Part shown: positions 21,057 through 29,842 of the stretch, in pieces | Layout of the letters: each line of letters opens with the position of its first letter | Position numbering within the stretch: position 1 is the first letter of the stretch | Assembly (NCBI GenBank): GCA_020342235.1 | Contig: CP073219.1 | Coordinates: 558,001-622,000 of the forward strand | Direction of reading: 5' to 3' | DNA length: 64,000 nucleotides | From: Saccharomycopsis phalli | Lineage: Eukaryota; Ascomycota; Saccharomycetes; Ascoideales; Saccharomycopsidaceae | Program-made: the position numbers and the translations under genes | The notes under the pieces: generated by a model | The model's database searches: none | What the model was told of the DNA's origin: nothing | What the model saw: only the letters and a program-made list of their open reading frames with translations

Positions 21057-22116
21057 CTACCAAATCCATTCGCAATCATCGTCATAATCATTATAATAAT
21101 CATTATAATAATCATCACAATGATCATCATAATTATAGCCATTGTTGCAGTCATCATAATCATCGTAAAAATGCCAATGATTATGTCGATGAGGATAATA
21201 ATCTTTTGCACAACCATCACATAAAGAACTAATTAGCTCGTCAAATAGCTCCCATTGCTCCTCTCTATGTCTTAAAAATTTTCCCATCTGTTGGATTAGT
21301 ATGAACACGGCTGGTGTCATTTAATACTTACGCAGTCATCTTTGCACCTTTTCTTGAGCCCTTCGGCGAATGAGCATTTGCACCGTTCAACATCTTTGTT
21401 AACGTCCACGCACCAAAAGAATGTTTTTAGTTGGGACTGAAAGCATTGGGAAAAATGTTTTTTCTATAGATATTAATATTTTATTGAGCAACACATTGCA
21501 ATACTCACACATATCTCGAGCAATCGAAAGCTTGTATCTCCTCCAAGCAATTCAATTATAGGTGACCCCTTGGATGTTTCTTCCCAACTGTGTTCACCAT
21601 TGCACTCAGACTCAATACTAGCCACATCCTCGAAAATTGTATTGGTAACGCCGTAAACCAAGTCGTATCCTTTGGTGTCGTTTGTAAAAACTTGGCCTCC
21701 AAACAATCCAAACATGTCTGAAAGAGAGCTACAGCCATAAGAAGTGTAGCTTTCAGCCAAATACTTTAATGATTTATGCTAATTTATTAATGTGGGTTAC
21801 AAAAGTGATAAAGCTTACCTTGTGACCTTGGTGATTCTCAAACATATCTTTAACCAAAAACGAAATCTTGTGACAAAGATCCATCTTAAAATAGATGAGA
21901 TCTGAAACACTTGCGTGTGGTTGTATAAAGATCGGATAGGCCTAATGTGTCAATATCTATTAGCGGATTGTAACCTGTACTTACTTCCGAGCTATTACTT
22001 AGAGTACTGCTATGACTTAGAGTACTGCTATTACTGTAGTTTCCGATGGCCAAACAAGTTCCTGCCGAATACATCATACAGCCGAATAATAAATTCTGAA
22101 ATAAAATCATTGTCAT
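21057..22116 (-). CDS. Cysteine-rich secreted protein B, five exons (family not recognised)
   Basis: The exons are 22116-21985, 21941-21819, 21778-21509, 21463-21332 and 21287-21057, giving 295 aa. The four introns are 43, 40, 45 and 44 nt, all phase 0. Donors are GTAAGT, GTAAGC, GTGAGT and GTAAGT, and branch-like sites are GCTAAT, CATTAAT, TATTAAT and TACTAAT. A hydrophobic start (MTMILFQNLLFGCMMYSAGT) suggests secretion, and a Ser/Thr/Asn stretch follows. Exon 4 is the cysteine module (FWCVDVNKDVERCKCSFAEG), shared with gene A. Exon 5 ends in a tail rich in Tyr, Asp, His and Asn (for example NDYYNDYYNDYDDDCEWIW). The start codon is the first ATG after an in-frame TTG. It is divergent from TVP38, with 140 bp between starts. 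I do not recognise the family and propose no function beyond a probable secreted or surface location. Confidence 0.75.
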
Positions 22117-22256
22117 CAAATAATATTAGTTTGTGAACAGGTTCCACAAGCGTCATTTCATAGCTATATGTATGTCAAAGATTATGTGCACTGATGGCAT
22201 ATTGAGAATCGTTTGGGATCCAAACGGGATATCTGTCAACCAATATTTTTTTTTTA

Positions 22257-23102
22257 ATGTCAGTAGTTCGACGGACCTACAGAGAATTGACTGAGAAATT
22301 TAATGATGGGTATTATCAATTCTCTTTATGGTTCAGAGCTCAGTCTCGTATAAGACGAGTGGCAATATTAGGGGTGGTTGGGTTGGGTGCCGTTTTTGGG
22401 TTGGGACTTATTTTCTTTCACAAATCTATTCTTGCAAAATTTGTTGAGATTTCGGATGCCATTGAAAACTCACATTCAGGCAAGGCGATTCTTTGGTTTT
22501 TCATATTCATGGTGTCGTTTCCTCCATTGATTGGGTTTTCGGCATTGTGTACCCTAACAGGGATGGTGTATGGCTTGACTTTTCACGGATGGGCTTCTCT
22601 TGCATCTGCCTCGATCCTCGGATCTACTGCTGCTTTTGTATTATTCAAGTATCTACTATCTGAAAGAGCATTGCAGTTGGCTGAGAAATCACAAGGCTTT
22701 TCGGCGATAGCTGCGGTTTTAGGCCGAGACAAGAACAAATTACTTGTGTTGTCCTTGATCAGACTATGCCCTTTGCCATATTCGCTAACTAATGGCTGTT
22801 TGGCCAGTATTCCAGATCTCACTGTGCCCGACTTTTTCTTGGCGTCATTTTTCACGTCTCCAAAGTATCTTATACACATTTATGTGGGATACAAATTAAA
22901 GGATTTGGGTGAGGCAAAAGACACTACCGCAAGAATTATAGATGTCTTGAGTATTTTGGTAACGGCTATTGCGTCTAGCGTTACCACGTGGATAATATAT
23001 TACAAAACGAAGCAGCGATTAGACCTCTTAAATGGTGGTCTATCCGCTTCGGAAGATGAGTTGTATGATAACTTGTTGGACGACGGAAGTATAGAGGTTT
23101 AA
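22257..23102 (+). CDS. TVP38: Golgi membrane protein Tvp38 (VTT/DedA family)
   Basis: A protein of 281 aa with several membrane segments and the VTT (SNARE-associated) domain. The motifs SFPPLIGFSALCTLTGMVYG and RLCPLPYSLTNGCLASIPD mark it as Tvp38-type. S. cerevisiae Tvp38 is a late-Golgi membrane protein found with Tlg2-containing vesicles. DedA relatives are implicated in lipid scrambling. The ATG at 22257 follows a T-rich stretch. The C-terminal tail is acidic. Confidence 0.9.
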   Translation: MSVVRRTYRELTEKFNDGYYQFSLWFRAQSRIRRVAILGVVGLGAVFGLGLIFFHKSILAKFVEISDAIENSHSGKAILWFFIFMVSFPPLIGFSALCTLTGMVYGLTFHGWASLASASILGSTAAFVLFKYLLSERALQLAEKSQGFSAIAAVLGRDKNKLLVLSLIRLCPLPYSLTNGCLASIPDLTVPDFFLASFFTSPKYLIHIYVGYKLKDLGEAKDTTARIIDVLSILVTAIASSVTTWIIYYKTKQRLDLLNGGLSASEDELYDNLLDDGSIEV

Positions 23103-23600
23103 TTTATATACCTGTCTTCATGTTATGGACGGCTCGGTGATAGTCTGGACATATCAAATAGTAAGTTTTTGGAAGAAAATTTACAGTTTTCGAACGTTTT
23201 CGTTCCAAGTATATGTTATTGTGTATAATTATAATGAATCATTCTCGTCATAACCTAATTTATGCAGCCATCGTTACATTTGAGCTAGTAACTACATCGT
23301 GTTTCAAACAAAATTCCCAATGGGGCATATAAATGGCCTTGTACGTGTTCACAAATTTATACAGGTTTCGAAGCACCCCAAAGACAATCCCGCCTTCGTT
23401 TAATTTAAACTTAATTTCCACTGGTCCCAACTGTACAATGGGCTATTCGAATTACCGTAATATGCAATGTTGTTTGAAAGAAGACACGTGATAGACAAGC
23501 ACCAAAATTCTTAACACATTTCAATAGTTGATCCCTGCAAGCGCGAAATTTCAATAGACAACCTTCACGTCCAAACTAGCTGATAGCGTCTCATTTTAGT
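23103..23600. other. TVP38 to coiled-coil gene; unexplained minus-strand open frame
   Basis: The 498-bp gap contains a 61-codon minus-strand frame, 23442-23260, that reads like protein (PIVQLGPVEIKFKLNEG, then GIVFGVLRNLYKFVNTYK). It starts right after a TAG that could be a splice acceptor. I could not find a convincing first exon or a homologue, so it is not called as a gene. Confidence 0.3.
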
Positions 23601-26171
23601 ATGGTTCGGTCTTCGATGGAAATACCGAATCCATTTCATAACACAAATTATGAGCCCATTTTTCTTCTGTCGACTGAACCTGCCACGGTTATAAAGAAAG
23701 ATGAACTCAACAAGAGGTTAAGTGAAATTGAAAAACATATTGAAGAAGTGGAAAGTCTCATAAATGACAGCAGAAGTATTATTGTCGATGGCGATAACAA
23801 GTCCTATAATGAAGAGGCGCGGTACCGGATTGAGAACTTGAAGAGCAGGTTACTGCTGCAGAAGTCCATATCGGATATCAGATCTGAGATTGAAACCGGG
23901 AAATTGCGGCGAAGTACCAGTATGATGAGCGAGAAGCACAGTAGATTCAGCTTGGACCAGGGCGATTTTCAGTTTGGGAATTATGGCTCTAATGTGTCTG
24001 AGAGTGATCTCTACTCTCTTCCAATGTTCACGTATGAGTACACTCGAAAGGACCAGGAATTGAAAAAGAACATCAATGCTCTACGGGATCGGTTAATAAG
24101 GAAAAGAATTTCCGATACCGCATTGCTGATGAAAGCTTATCCTCTAGTTGCAAACAAAGCCAACTTGGGTTCTAGACTGGGTGCAGATCTGGAAATGAGT
24201 GCTAGAAAACGATTAAGTATTATAGAGGACAGTTATGAGAAGTTGACCAGTGGGGATAAGAAGAAGTCGTACGATTTTCATAGCTCCAGTGGCAAGTCTT
24301 CAAAGAGAATTGTACTGCATGGCTATCTACGATATCTGCAGTACACCAACAGACTGTCCAACACCCTTCCGAAAGATGTGGCTCTAGAGAGCGACACTCT
24401 GTCCAACAGAAAAGTACTTCATATAGTCAAGAGTATCGAAAGTATGAATGGTAACTCCAGCGGGTCTATGACTTCACCAGCGTTTGCCAACAGCAAGTTG
24501 GTGGATAAGGACAAGTTGCAAAAGATCACCGAGCTGAGACGCATGTCTGGAAAGAGAGTCGATATTTTGCGTAAGAGATTGACCAGAGAAAGCTTAAAGG
24601 TGGAAAATAACGGTTCCGACTCTATTAACGATGATGATAGAGACAGCTTTACCATGAGTCCTGATGAAATTGAACCTGAAAGACATCCAAATGATGTCAA
24701 GAGCAGAATGTCAGAAGTAAGACGGACATTGGAGAATGGCAAATCGAAACGCAGCTCCTTATTAGGGGCTAAGGATACTGATTTTGTGTCTAAGAGACCT
24801 ATGAGCAGAACTGGCCAGTACTTGAGGCAGTTGGCTGACAAGACGAATGAAGATGACCAAATGGATGATACAAGTGAGACCCAAGACCTTGATTTGAAGC
24901 CGGAAGTATTGAGTAAGGAACATCTGGTTATGCACGAGGAAGATAAAGGAGAAGAAGTAAAGGTGGATGAAACAGGGGAAAGAGAAGAAAAAGAGGTCAG
25001 CAAACAATACCTAATGGATAAGAATGTGTACGTGCCAGAGGAAGAAGCAGCTGAAGATGAAGAAGGAGAAGAAGAAGACAAAGAAAGAGTGACAGGTGAA
25101 GTGGTAGAGGAAGACATTGAAAAAGATGAATATTTTGACAAGGAAGAAGGTAATGAGAGGGACATGGAAATGGACGAAGATGAATACGAGAGAAACACAC
25201 TTGTGAAGAAGGAAGAGCTAAAACAAATGAAAGAGCAAGAATCAAAACCAAGCATGTATGAGAAGGCGTTTACCCCAAAAAACGAGAAAATACCAGCAAT
25301 TCATGCAGAGAATAACGAGCCAACCTATCTTTCAAGTGAGCATTATATCTTAGAAGATCCAATGGTTCCCGAGAAGCCGGCAGATAATATCGAAAAGGGA
25401 GTGGATCAGTTTGTTGATGCCAAATTACCAAAATTACCGGATTTACCAGATTTACCAGATTTACCAAAACAGACACTTAGTGCACCTATAAATGTGGTAA
25501 AAGACAATTCAAGAACAGATGGAACTCCACATTCGCCAGTCGACGAGTATACTTTTACAAAGCCAGATTTGGAGACAATTGCCCAAAATCTTACCTATAG
25601 AAAGTCGGCATTTAATGGTGAATCAAAGAAGATAGATTCAAAACTGCCAAGACCAGCGTCTCGCAGTGTGCATTCTAGCGATATCTTGGAGCTCGATAGT
25701 AAATCTGTGTTAAATAGAAATTTGAGTGTCAAAGGTTACAAGAGCCATGGACAATCACACTCGATTTCAAGTAACATTTCCGTTCAAGAAAATGATAGAA
25801 AAAGTATTCCTTTGGAAACAATCAGAAACTCCAATTCCTTCAGCAGAGACTCTACTTCATTGGGAGAACAAGAAGATTACGTTGCTCCAGATATGTCTAC
25901 GGGGGACAATGAGTCGCAGGATATAGATTACTTTGACAGTCACGGGGCAGTTCTTAGCGATTTGAAGAAAACCAATTTGAGACATAAGCTATCAAAGAGT
26001 CGTTCTTTCAATGTGCTAAAGCAGCCAACCACAGAGTCAAAATTTTCTCGCAGTCCAAGACCAAGGGCTAGTAGTAACCCTGCTGATAACAGCAAAGCTG
26101 ATGCGCTTGCCAAGAAAAAGAAGATCGGATTTTTCAGAAGATTGGTGGGAATTTTTAGAAAGAAAGCATAA
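23601..26171 (+). CDS. Uncharacterised coiled-coil/acidic protein with basic C-terminal tail
   Basis: A protein of 856 aa that I do not recognise. Residues about 35-100 look like a coiled coil (KDELNKRLSEIEKHIEEVES). Residues about 450-540 are very acidic (EEEAAEDEEGEEEDKERV). A short LPDLPDLPDLP repeat sits near residue 612. The C-terminal third is Ser-rich with many RSxS-like stretches. The last 20 residues (KKKKIGFFRRLVGIFRKKA) form a basic amphipathic helix of a kind that often binds membranes. Codon usage and the absence of stops over 2.5 kb make it a certain gene. A cortical or bud-site scaffold is one guess from this architecture, with no homologue to support it. Confidence 0.85.
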   Translation: MVRSSMEIPNPFHNTNYEPIFLLSTEPATVIKKDELNKRLSEIEKHIEEVESLINDSRSIIVDGDNKSYNEEARYRIENLKSRLLLQKSISDIRSEIETGKLRRSTSMMSEKHSRFSLDQGDFQFGNYGSNVSESDLYSLPMFTYEYTRKDQELKKNINALRDRLIRKRISDTALLMKAYPLVANKANLGSRLGADLEMSARKRLSIIEDSYEKLTSGDKKKSYDFHSSSGKSSKRIVLHGYLRYLQYTNRLSNTLPKDVALESDTLSNRKVLHIVKSIESMNGNSSGSMTSPAFANSKLVDKDKLQKITELRRMSGKRVDILRKRLTRESLKVENNGSDSINDDDRDSFTMSPDEIEPERHPNDVKSRMSEVRRTLENGKSKRSSLLGAKDTDFVSKRPMSRTGQYLRQLADKTNEDDQMDDTSETQDLDLKPEVLSKEHLVMHEEDKGEEVKVDETGEREEKEVSKQYLMDKNVYVPEEEAAEDEEGEEEDKERVTGEVVEEDIEKDEYFDKEEGNERDMEMDEDEYERNTLVKKEELKQMKEQESKPSMYEKAFTPKNEKIPAIHAENNEPTYLSSEHYILEDPMVPEKPADNIEKGVDQFVDAKLPKLPDLPDLPDLPKQTLSAPINVVKDNSRTDGTPHSPVDEYTFTKPDLETIAQNLTYRKSAFNGESKKIDSKLPRPASRSVHSSDILELDSKSVLNRNLSVKGYKSHGQSHSISSNISVQENDRKSIPLETIRNSNSFSRDSTSLGEQEDYVAPDMSTGDNESQDIDYFDSHGAVLSDLKKTNLRHKLSKSRSFNVLKQPTTESKFSRSPRPRASSNPADNSKADALAKKKKIGFFRRLVGIFRKKA

Positions 26172-26495
26172 GAGCTGACTGACTGAAGATATATTTACAG
26201 GGACACTGTTGACGGTTGTATTTTATGTTCTCCATGGTTTGTTGATGCTTAGTTTAATTTATTACTGTTGTCTTTTGGCAGCAGTGCCTGTGTTGACAGT
26301 ATTTCTGAGATTTTAATATATTAAATGGTATTTTAGACACACGTTTTTATCCTAGAGAATACACTATTAATTCACTTAAATTGGCAAGCCAAACTGTGTT
26401 TAATGGACCACAGAGTAACCACGTGCCACTGACGCTAGTTTTTCTTCCTGTGAGAATGGGATTTTGGTCAATGTGAGCTTGATGAATCTATCAAA
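26172..26495. other. BOR1 upstream region
   Basis: A 324-bp spacer between two plus-strand genes. A CCACGTG sequence lies near 26420. Nothing else was recognised. Confidence 0.4.
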
Positions 26496-28118
26496 ATGAG
26501 GTTTAAAATCTCACGTTTGCTAAAATTAATAGGAAGAGGGGTTTATTTAGATGTCAAGAATCGCATTCCATTTTATGTTTCTGACTGGACGGACGCTTAT
26601 AATTACCGAGTAATTCCATCGGTGGTGTTTATTTTCTTTACAAACCTACTTCCAGCTCTTGCATTTGCACAAGACATGTTTGATCGAACCAATGACTCTT
26701 ATGGTGTGAATGAGGTGCTACTATCTTCTGCATTGGCAGGAATAGTCTTTGGTATGGTCGCTGGACAGCCCTTGTGCATTGTGGGAGTGACTGGCCCGAT
26801 CTCCATATTCAATTATACCGTTTACAACTTTGTAAAAGATAAGCGTGATTGCAATTACTTTTCGTTCATGTGCTGGATTGGCATTTGGAGTTGCTTGATG
26901 CATATTTTGGTAGCTCTATTTAACGGCAGCGTCCTCACCCGCTATGTCACTAGGTATTCGTGTGATGCATTTGGTCTATTTATAAATTGTATTTATGTCG
27001 AAAAGGGTATACAGATCCTCATTCGACAGTTTGATCGCAATGATAATTATTCTAGCGGATACTTTAGTGTGGTGGTAGCTATGCTCATGGCGATATTTGG
27101 GATTGGCTGTTCTGTATTTGGAACGGAAACCCATTATTTCCATCCGGTGGTACGCAAGGTCTTTGCGGATTACGGCACGCCCTTGTGTGTGGTATTCTTC
27201 ACTGGGTTTATCCATTTCAACAAGGACACAATGGGGAGCATTGACTTGAAGCACATTGCAATTTCCAAAAGTTTTTCCCCGACCGATCTTTCAAGACATG
27301 GTAGCTGGTTTGTTCGCTTCTGGGAAGGCATTTCCATAGGCAATGTCTTTTTGGCAATACCGTTTGCCATTCTTCTCACGCTTTTGTTCTTTTTTGACCA
27401 CAACGTGTCGTCACTCATGGCACAGGACAGCAGGTTCAAACTTCGGAAACCTGCGGCATTCAATTGGGACTTCCTCTTGCTTGGGATCACCACAGGAGTT
27501 ACAGGTTTAATTGGTGTGCCGTTTCCAAACGGGCTTATACCACAGGCGCCACTCCATACCATGTCATTGTGCGTTTATAAACGAACTGCTGTTTACAAAA
27601 GAGACGATGATACCAAGCACAAGTGGGAGTTGCAGCTCCAAGGAGTGGTAGAACAGAGATTGACAAATACGCTTCAGGGATTACTTACGTTAGGAATGAT
27701 GTCACGCCCTTTACTAATAGTCCTAGGGACCATACCTCAGGCGGTGTTTGCCGGTTTATTTTTCATAATGGGATTTACTGGAATTTATTCCAATGAAATC
27801 ATAAACAAAATCCGCCACGTGTGCACCGACCACAGCTTCATTCCAGCAGAGGCAAAATTCAGACAGCTTTCCTCTATCAAATGGTTGTATCTTTTTATAG
27901 TGTTTGAACTAGTAGCCTTTGGGTTTGAATTTGGGATTTGCCAAACAGCTGGAGCAATTGCTTTCCCTGCAGTTTTATGTATATTTGCAGGATTTGCAAT
28001 GCTGTTTCGCAAGATATTTCCCACACAGGACTTGAAGGTACTTGACGAACCGACAGGAAGTGAGGACCTTCTCAAGACGCTAACAATCAGTGTAGACGAT
28101 GAAAAGAGCGATTTATGA
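26496..28118 (+). CDS. BOR1: Borate/anion exporter of the SLC4-like family
   Basis: A protein of 540 aa with about 12-14 membrane segments. The bicarbonate-transporter signature is present: FGMVAGQPLCIVGVTGPI at residue 87 onward, GLIGVPFPNGLIPQAPLHT, and a C-terminal FPTQDLKVLDEPTG that fits the family's conserved L-x-x-L-D end. Fungal Bor1 exports borate at the plasma membrane and affects vacuolar protein handling. Only one in-frame CTG was found (near 27998), at a membrane-edge site where homologues have Leu or Ile. Confidence 0.93.
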   Translation: MRFKISRLLKLIGRGVYLDVKNRIPFYVSDWTDAYNYRVIPSVVFIFFTNLLPALAFAQDMFDRTNDSYGVNEVLLSSALAGIVFGMVAGQPLCIVGVTGPISIFNYTVYNFVKDKRDCNYFSFMCWIGIWSCLMHILVALFNGSVLTRYVTRYSCDAFGLFINCIYVEKGIQILIRQFDRNDNYSSGYFSVVVAMLMAIFGIGCSVFGTETHYFHPVVRKVFADYGTPLCVVFFTGFIHFNKDTMGSIDLKHIAISKSFSPTDLSRHGSWFVRFWEGISIGNVFLAIPFAILLTLLFFFDHNVSSLMAQDSRFKLRKPAAFNWDFLLLGITTGVTGLIGVPFPNGLIPQAPLHTMSLCVYKRTAVYKRDDDTKHKWELQLQGVVEQRLTNTLQGLLTLGMMSRPLLIVLGTIPQAVFAGLFFIMGFTGIYSNEIINKIRHVCTDHSFIPAEAKFRQLSSIKWLYLFIVFELVAFGFEFGICQTAGAIAFPAVLCIFAGFAMLFRKIFPTQDLKVLDEPTGSEDLLKTLTISVDDEKSDL

Positions 28119-29842
28119 CGATATTATTTTGCTGCTAAATTTTCCCGGGAATGCCAAGTGCGAAAAATCTGAGACCACGATTCCGCGTGGTACACGATCA
28201 TCTGCTGTCTTAAATATACAGTGAAAATGTCTCAAGTCGTATACCATCATCAAAATAATTTTTTTTGAACGTATTCTAGGTTGACCAGGCTGCGAAAGTA
28301 CTGGGGATATTCAATGACATTAATGTTAAATCGCGTAACTTATCAAAAGCCTATTCATCACTCAATATGCACATATGCGTGAAGGTACCATAAAGAGAGG
28401 TTTATTATTTACGGCCGGCTATATTATGAGAACGCCAGTGTGCTGCAGCCTTGGGAACGACTATTATAATAATACACTCAAACAATTGCAAAAATTACAC
28501 CATGCAACCACATTCCGTTATTGGGAAATTTAATTGGCTCACCATCTAATCACGTGTCACGCGAGAAAAAGTTTGACTCCTTCTGATTGCTTGACATCTA
28601 GACTTCTCCAGCACAGTACAAGCATTCGAAACAATTCGGGAGGGGGTGGGGGAAAAAAAAGGTAATAACATAGACAGGGACATGCACGTCCAAAGAAACA
28701 TTGCTCAGGAGACCAATACTTGAAATTGATGTAATTATGACTGCCTCTCTGTAACCTTCTTTATTGGTACGATCAGTGGCTAGATGTATTTTTCGGGAAT
28801 TTCACCTTTTGCGTGAATCGGCCCAATCGTCTCGCACAGCGGAATTAATGTAGTGATGGGGCTATCAAGAGTTTCTTTTGAAGCCATGCACGTTGAAGCC
28901 ATGACTATATGGTGACATTAATTTGATATAAGGTTGATAGCCAATAAGATTAGTAGAGACGCGGACTACCATAAATACCAAACAATCCCTTTCGGCACCT
29001 CCTGAATACGTAGCTGTGAAATCAGCCGTCCTACTTTTCAGTCTTATGACCAAAGGATCTACGATATGTAATCCCATCCGGCGTTATACTACATGGGCGG
29101 CTTACAAGAGTGTTTCAAAAGTTTCAAATCAAACCGTGAATATGATAAATTGAATCCAATAATTCGTCTCTCTTATCTAATATAATCTTGTCCATCTTGA
29201 CAATGTAGAGTAAAGCACTGCTATGCAAACATTCAGCCACACGTGATAAGCCCCTCGAAACTTTTTTTTTTAACTCTGTCCACTGCCAATCACACAATGG
29301 CCAGGCATTCTTCGGGGGGCTAATGTGACCTCAAAATAGTATGTAGACGGTACGGGATTCCAATTGCGGTCTCGAGTAGGTGCACCAACTGGAATGATTT
29401 ATACTTTAATTTTTCTTGTAGATTGCTTCTGTTATATTTTACTCTTGATATACTCTGGTGTTTATTGCTTATCATTACACATTGAGTCTTTTTAAAAATC
29501 TTTACCGCGTATATCAACAACCAAGATAGCCTCTGTCCACCTACAAGTTGGTTTGCATAACATTTTTTTTTTTGGCCAGCTCTTGTCTTGACTCAACAAC
29601 TGTTTGGAAAATCTGATTTGTGAGTTGATATTGCACTCCTACTAATAGTACCGAAAGTGCTACTTCTCTATCAAACTATTTGCTATATTTCTTGTGTGAA
29701 ATACACCATCCCGTCTAGTGGTGACTGATCAGATTTTTGCACTGCTTAGGGGGATCATAACTTAAGTGAGAATTTTGCCCAAGACAACATCCAACTACTA
29801 CTCTCTGGCGATTTATATATATTCCTCGGAAGATTTTACAAT
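28119..29842. other. Long BAS1 upstream region, no gene seen
   Basis: The largest gap in the window (1.72 kb). It holds poly-T tracts (28259, 29262, 29562), a G-run AGGGGGTGGGGG near 28641, CACGTGTCACGCG near 28551, and Gcn4/Bas1-type TGACTC sites at about 28574 and 29589. The open frames here (for example 28865-29077 minus) show no protein character. It may be a long regulated promoter or 5' leader, or contain an RNA that I cannot recognise. Confidence 0.45.
29589..29595 (+). promoter_or_regulatory. TGACTCA site upstream of BAS1
   Basis: This perfect Gcn4 consensus lies 248 bp before the BAS1 ATG. The TGACTC core is also the site that Bas1 binds in S. cerevisiae. General amino-acid control or autoregulation is inferred from the motif only. 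Confidence 0.35.

Noticed and set aside
27990-28005. BOR1 CTG as evidence that CTG is Leu
   Set aside because: The site is at a membrane edge, where Ser is also tolerated. One weak position does not outweigh the Myb position and the near absence of CTG in highly expressed genes.
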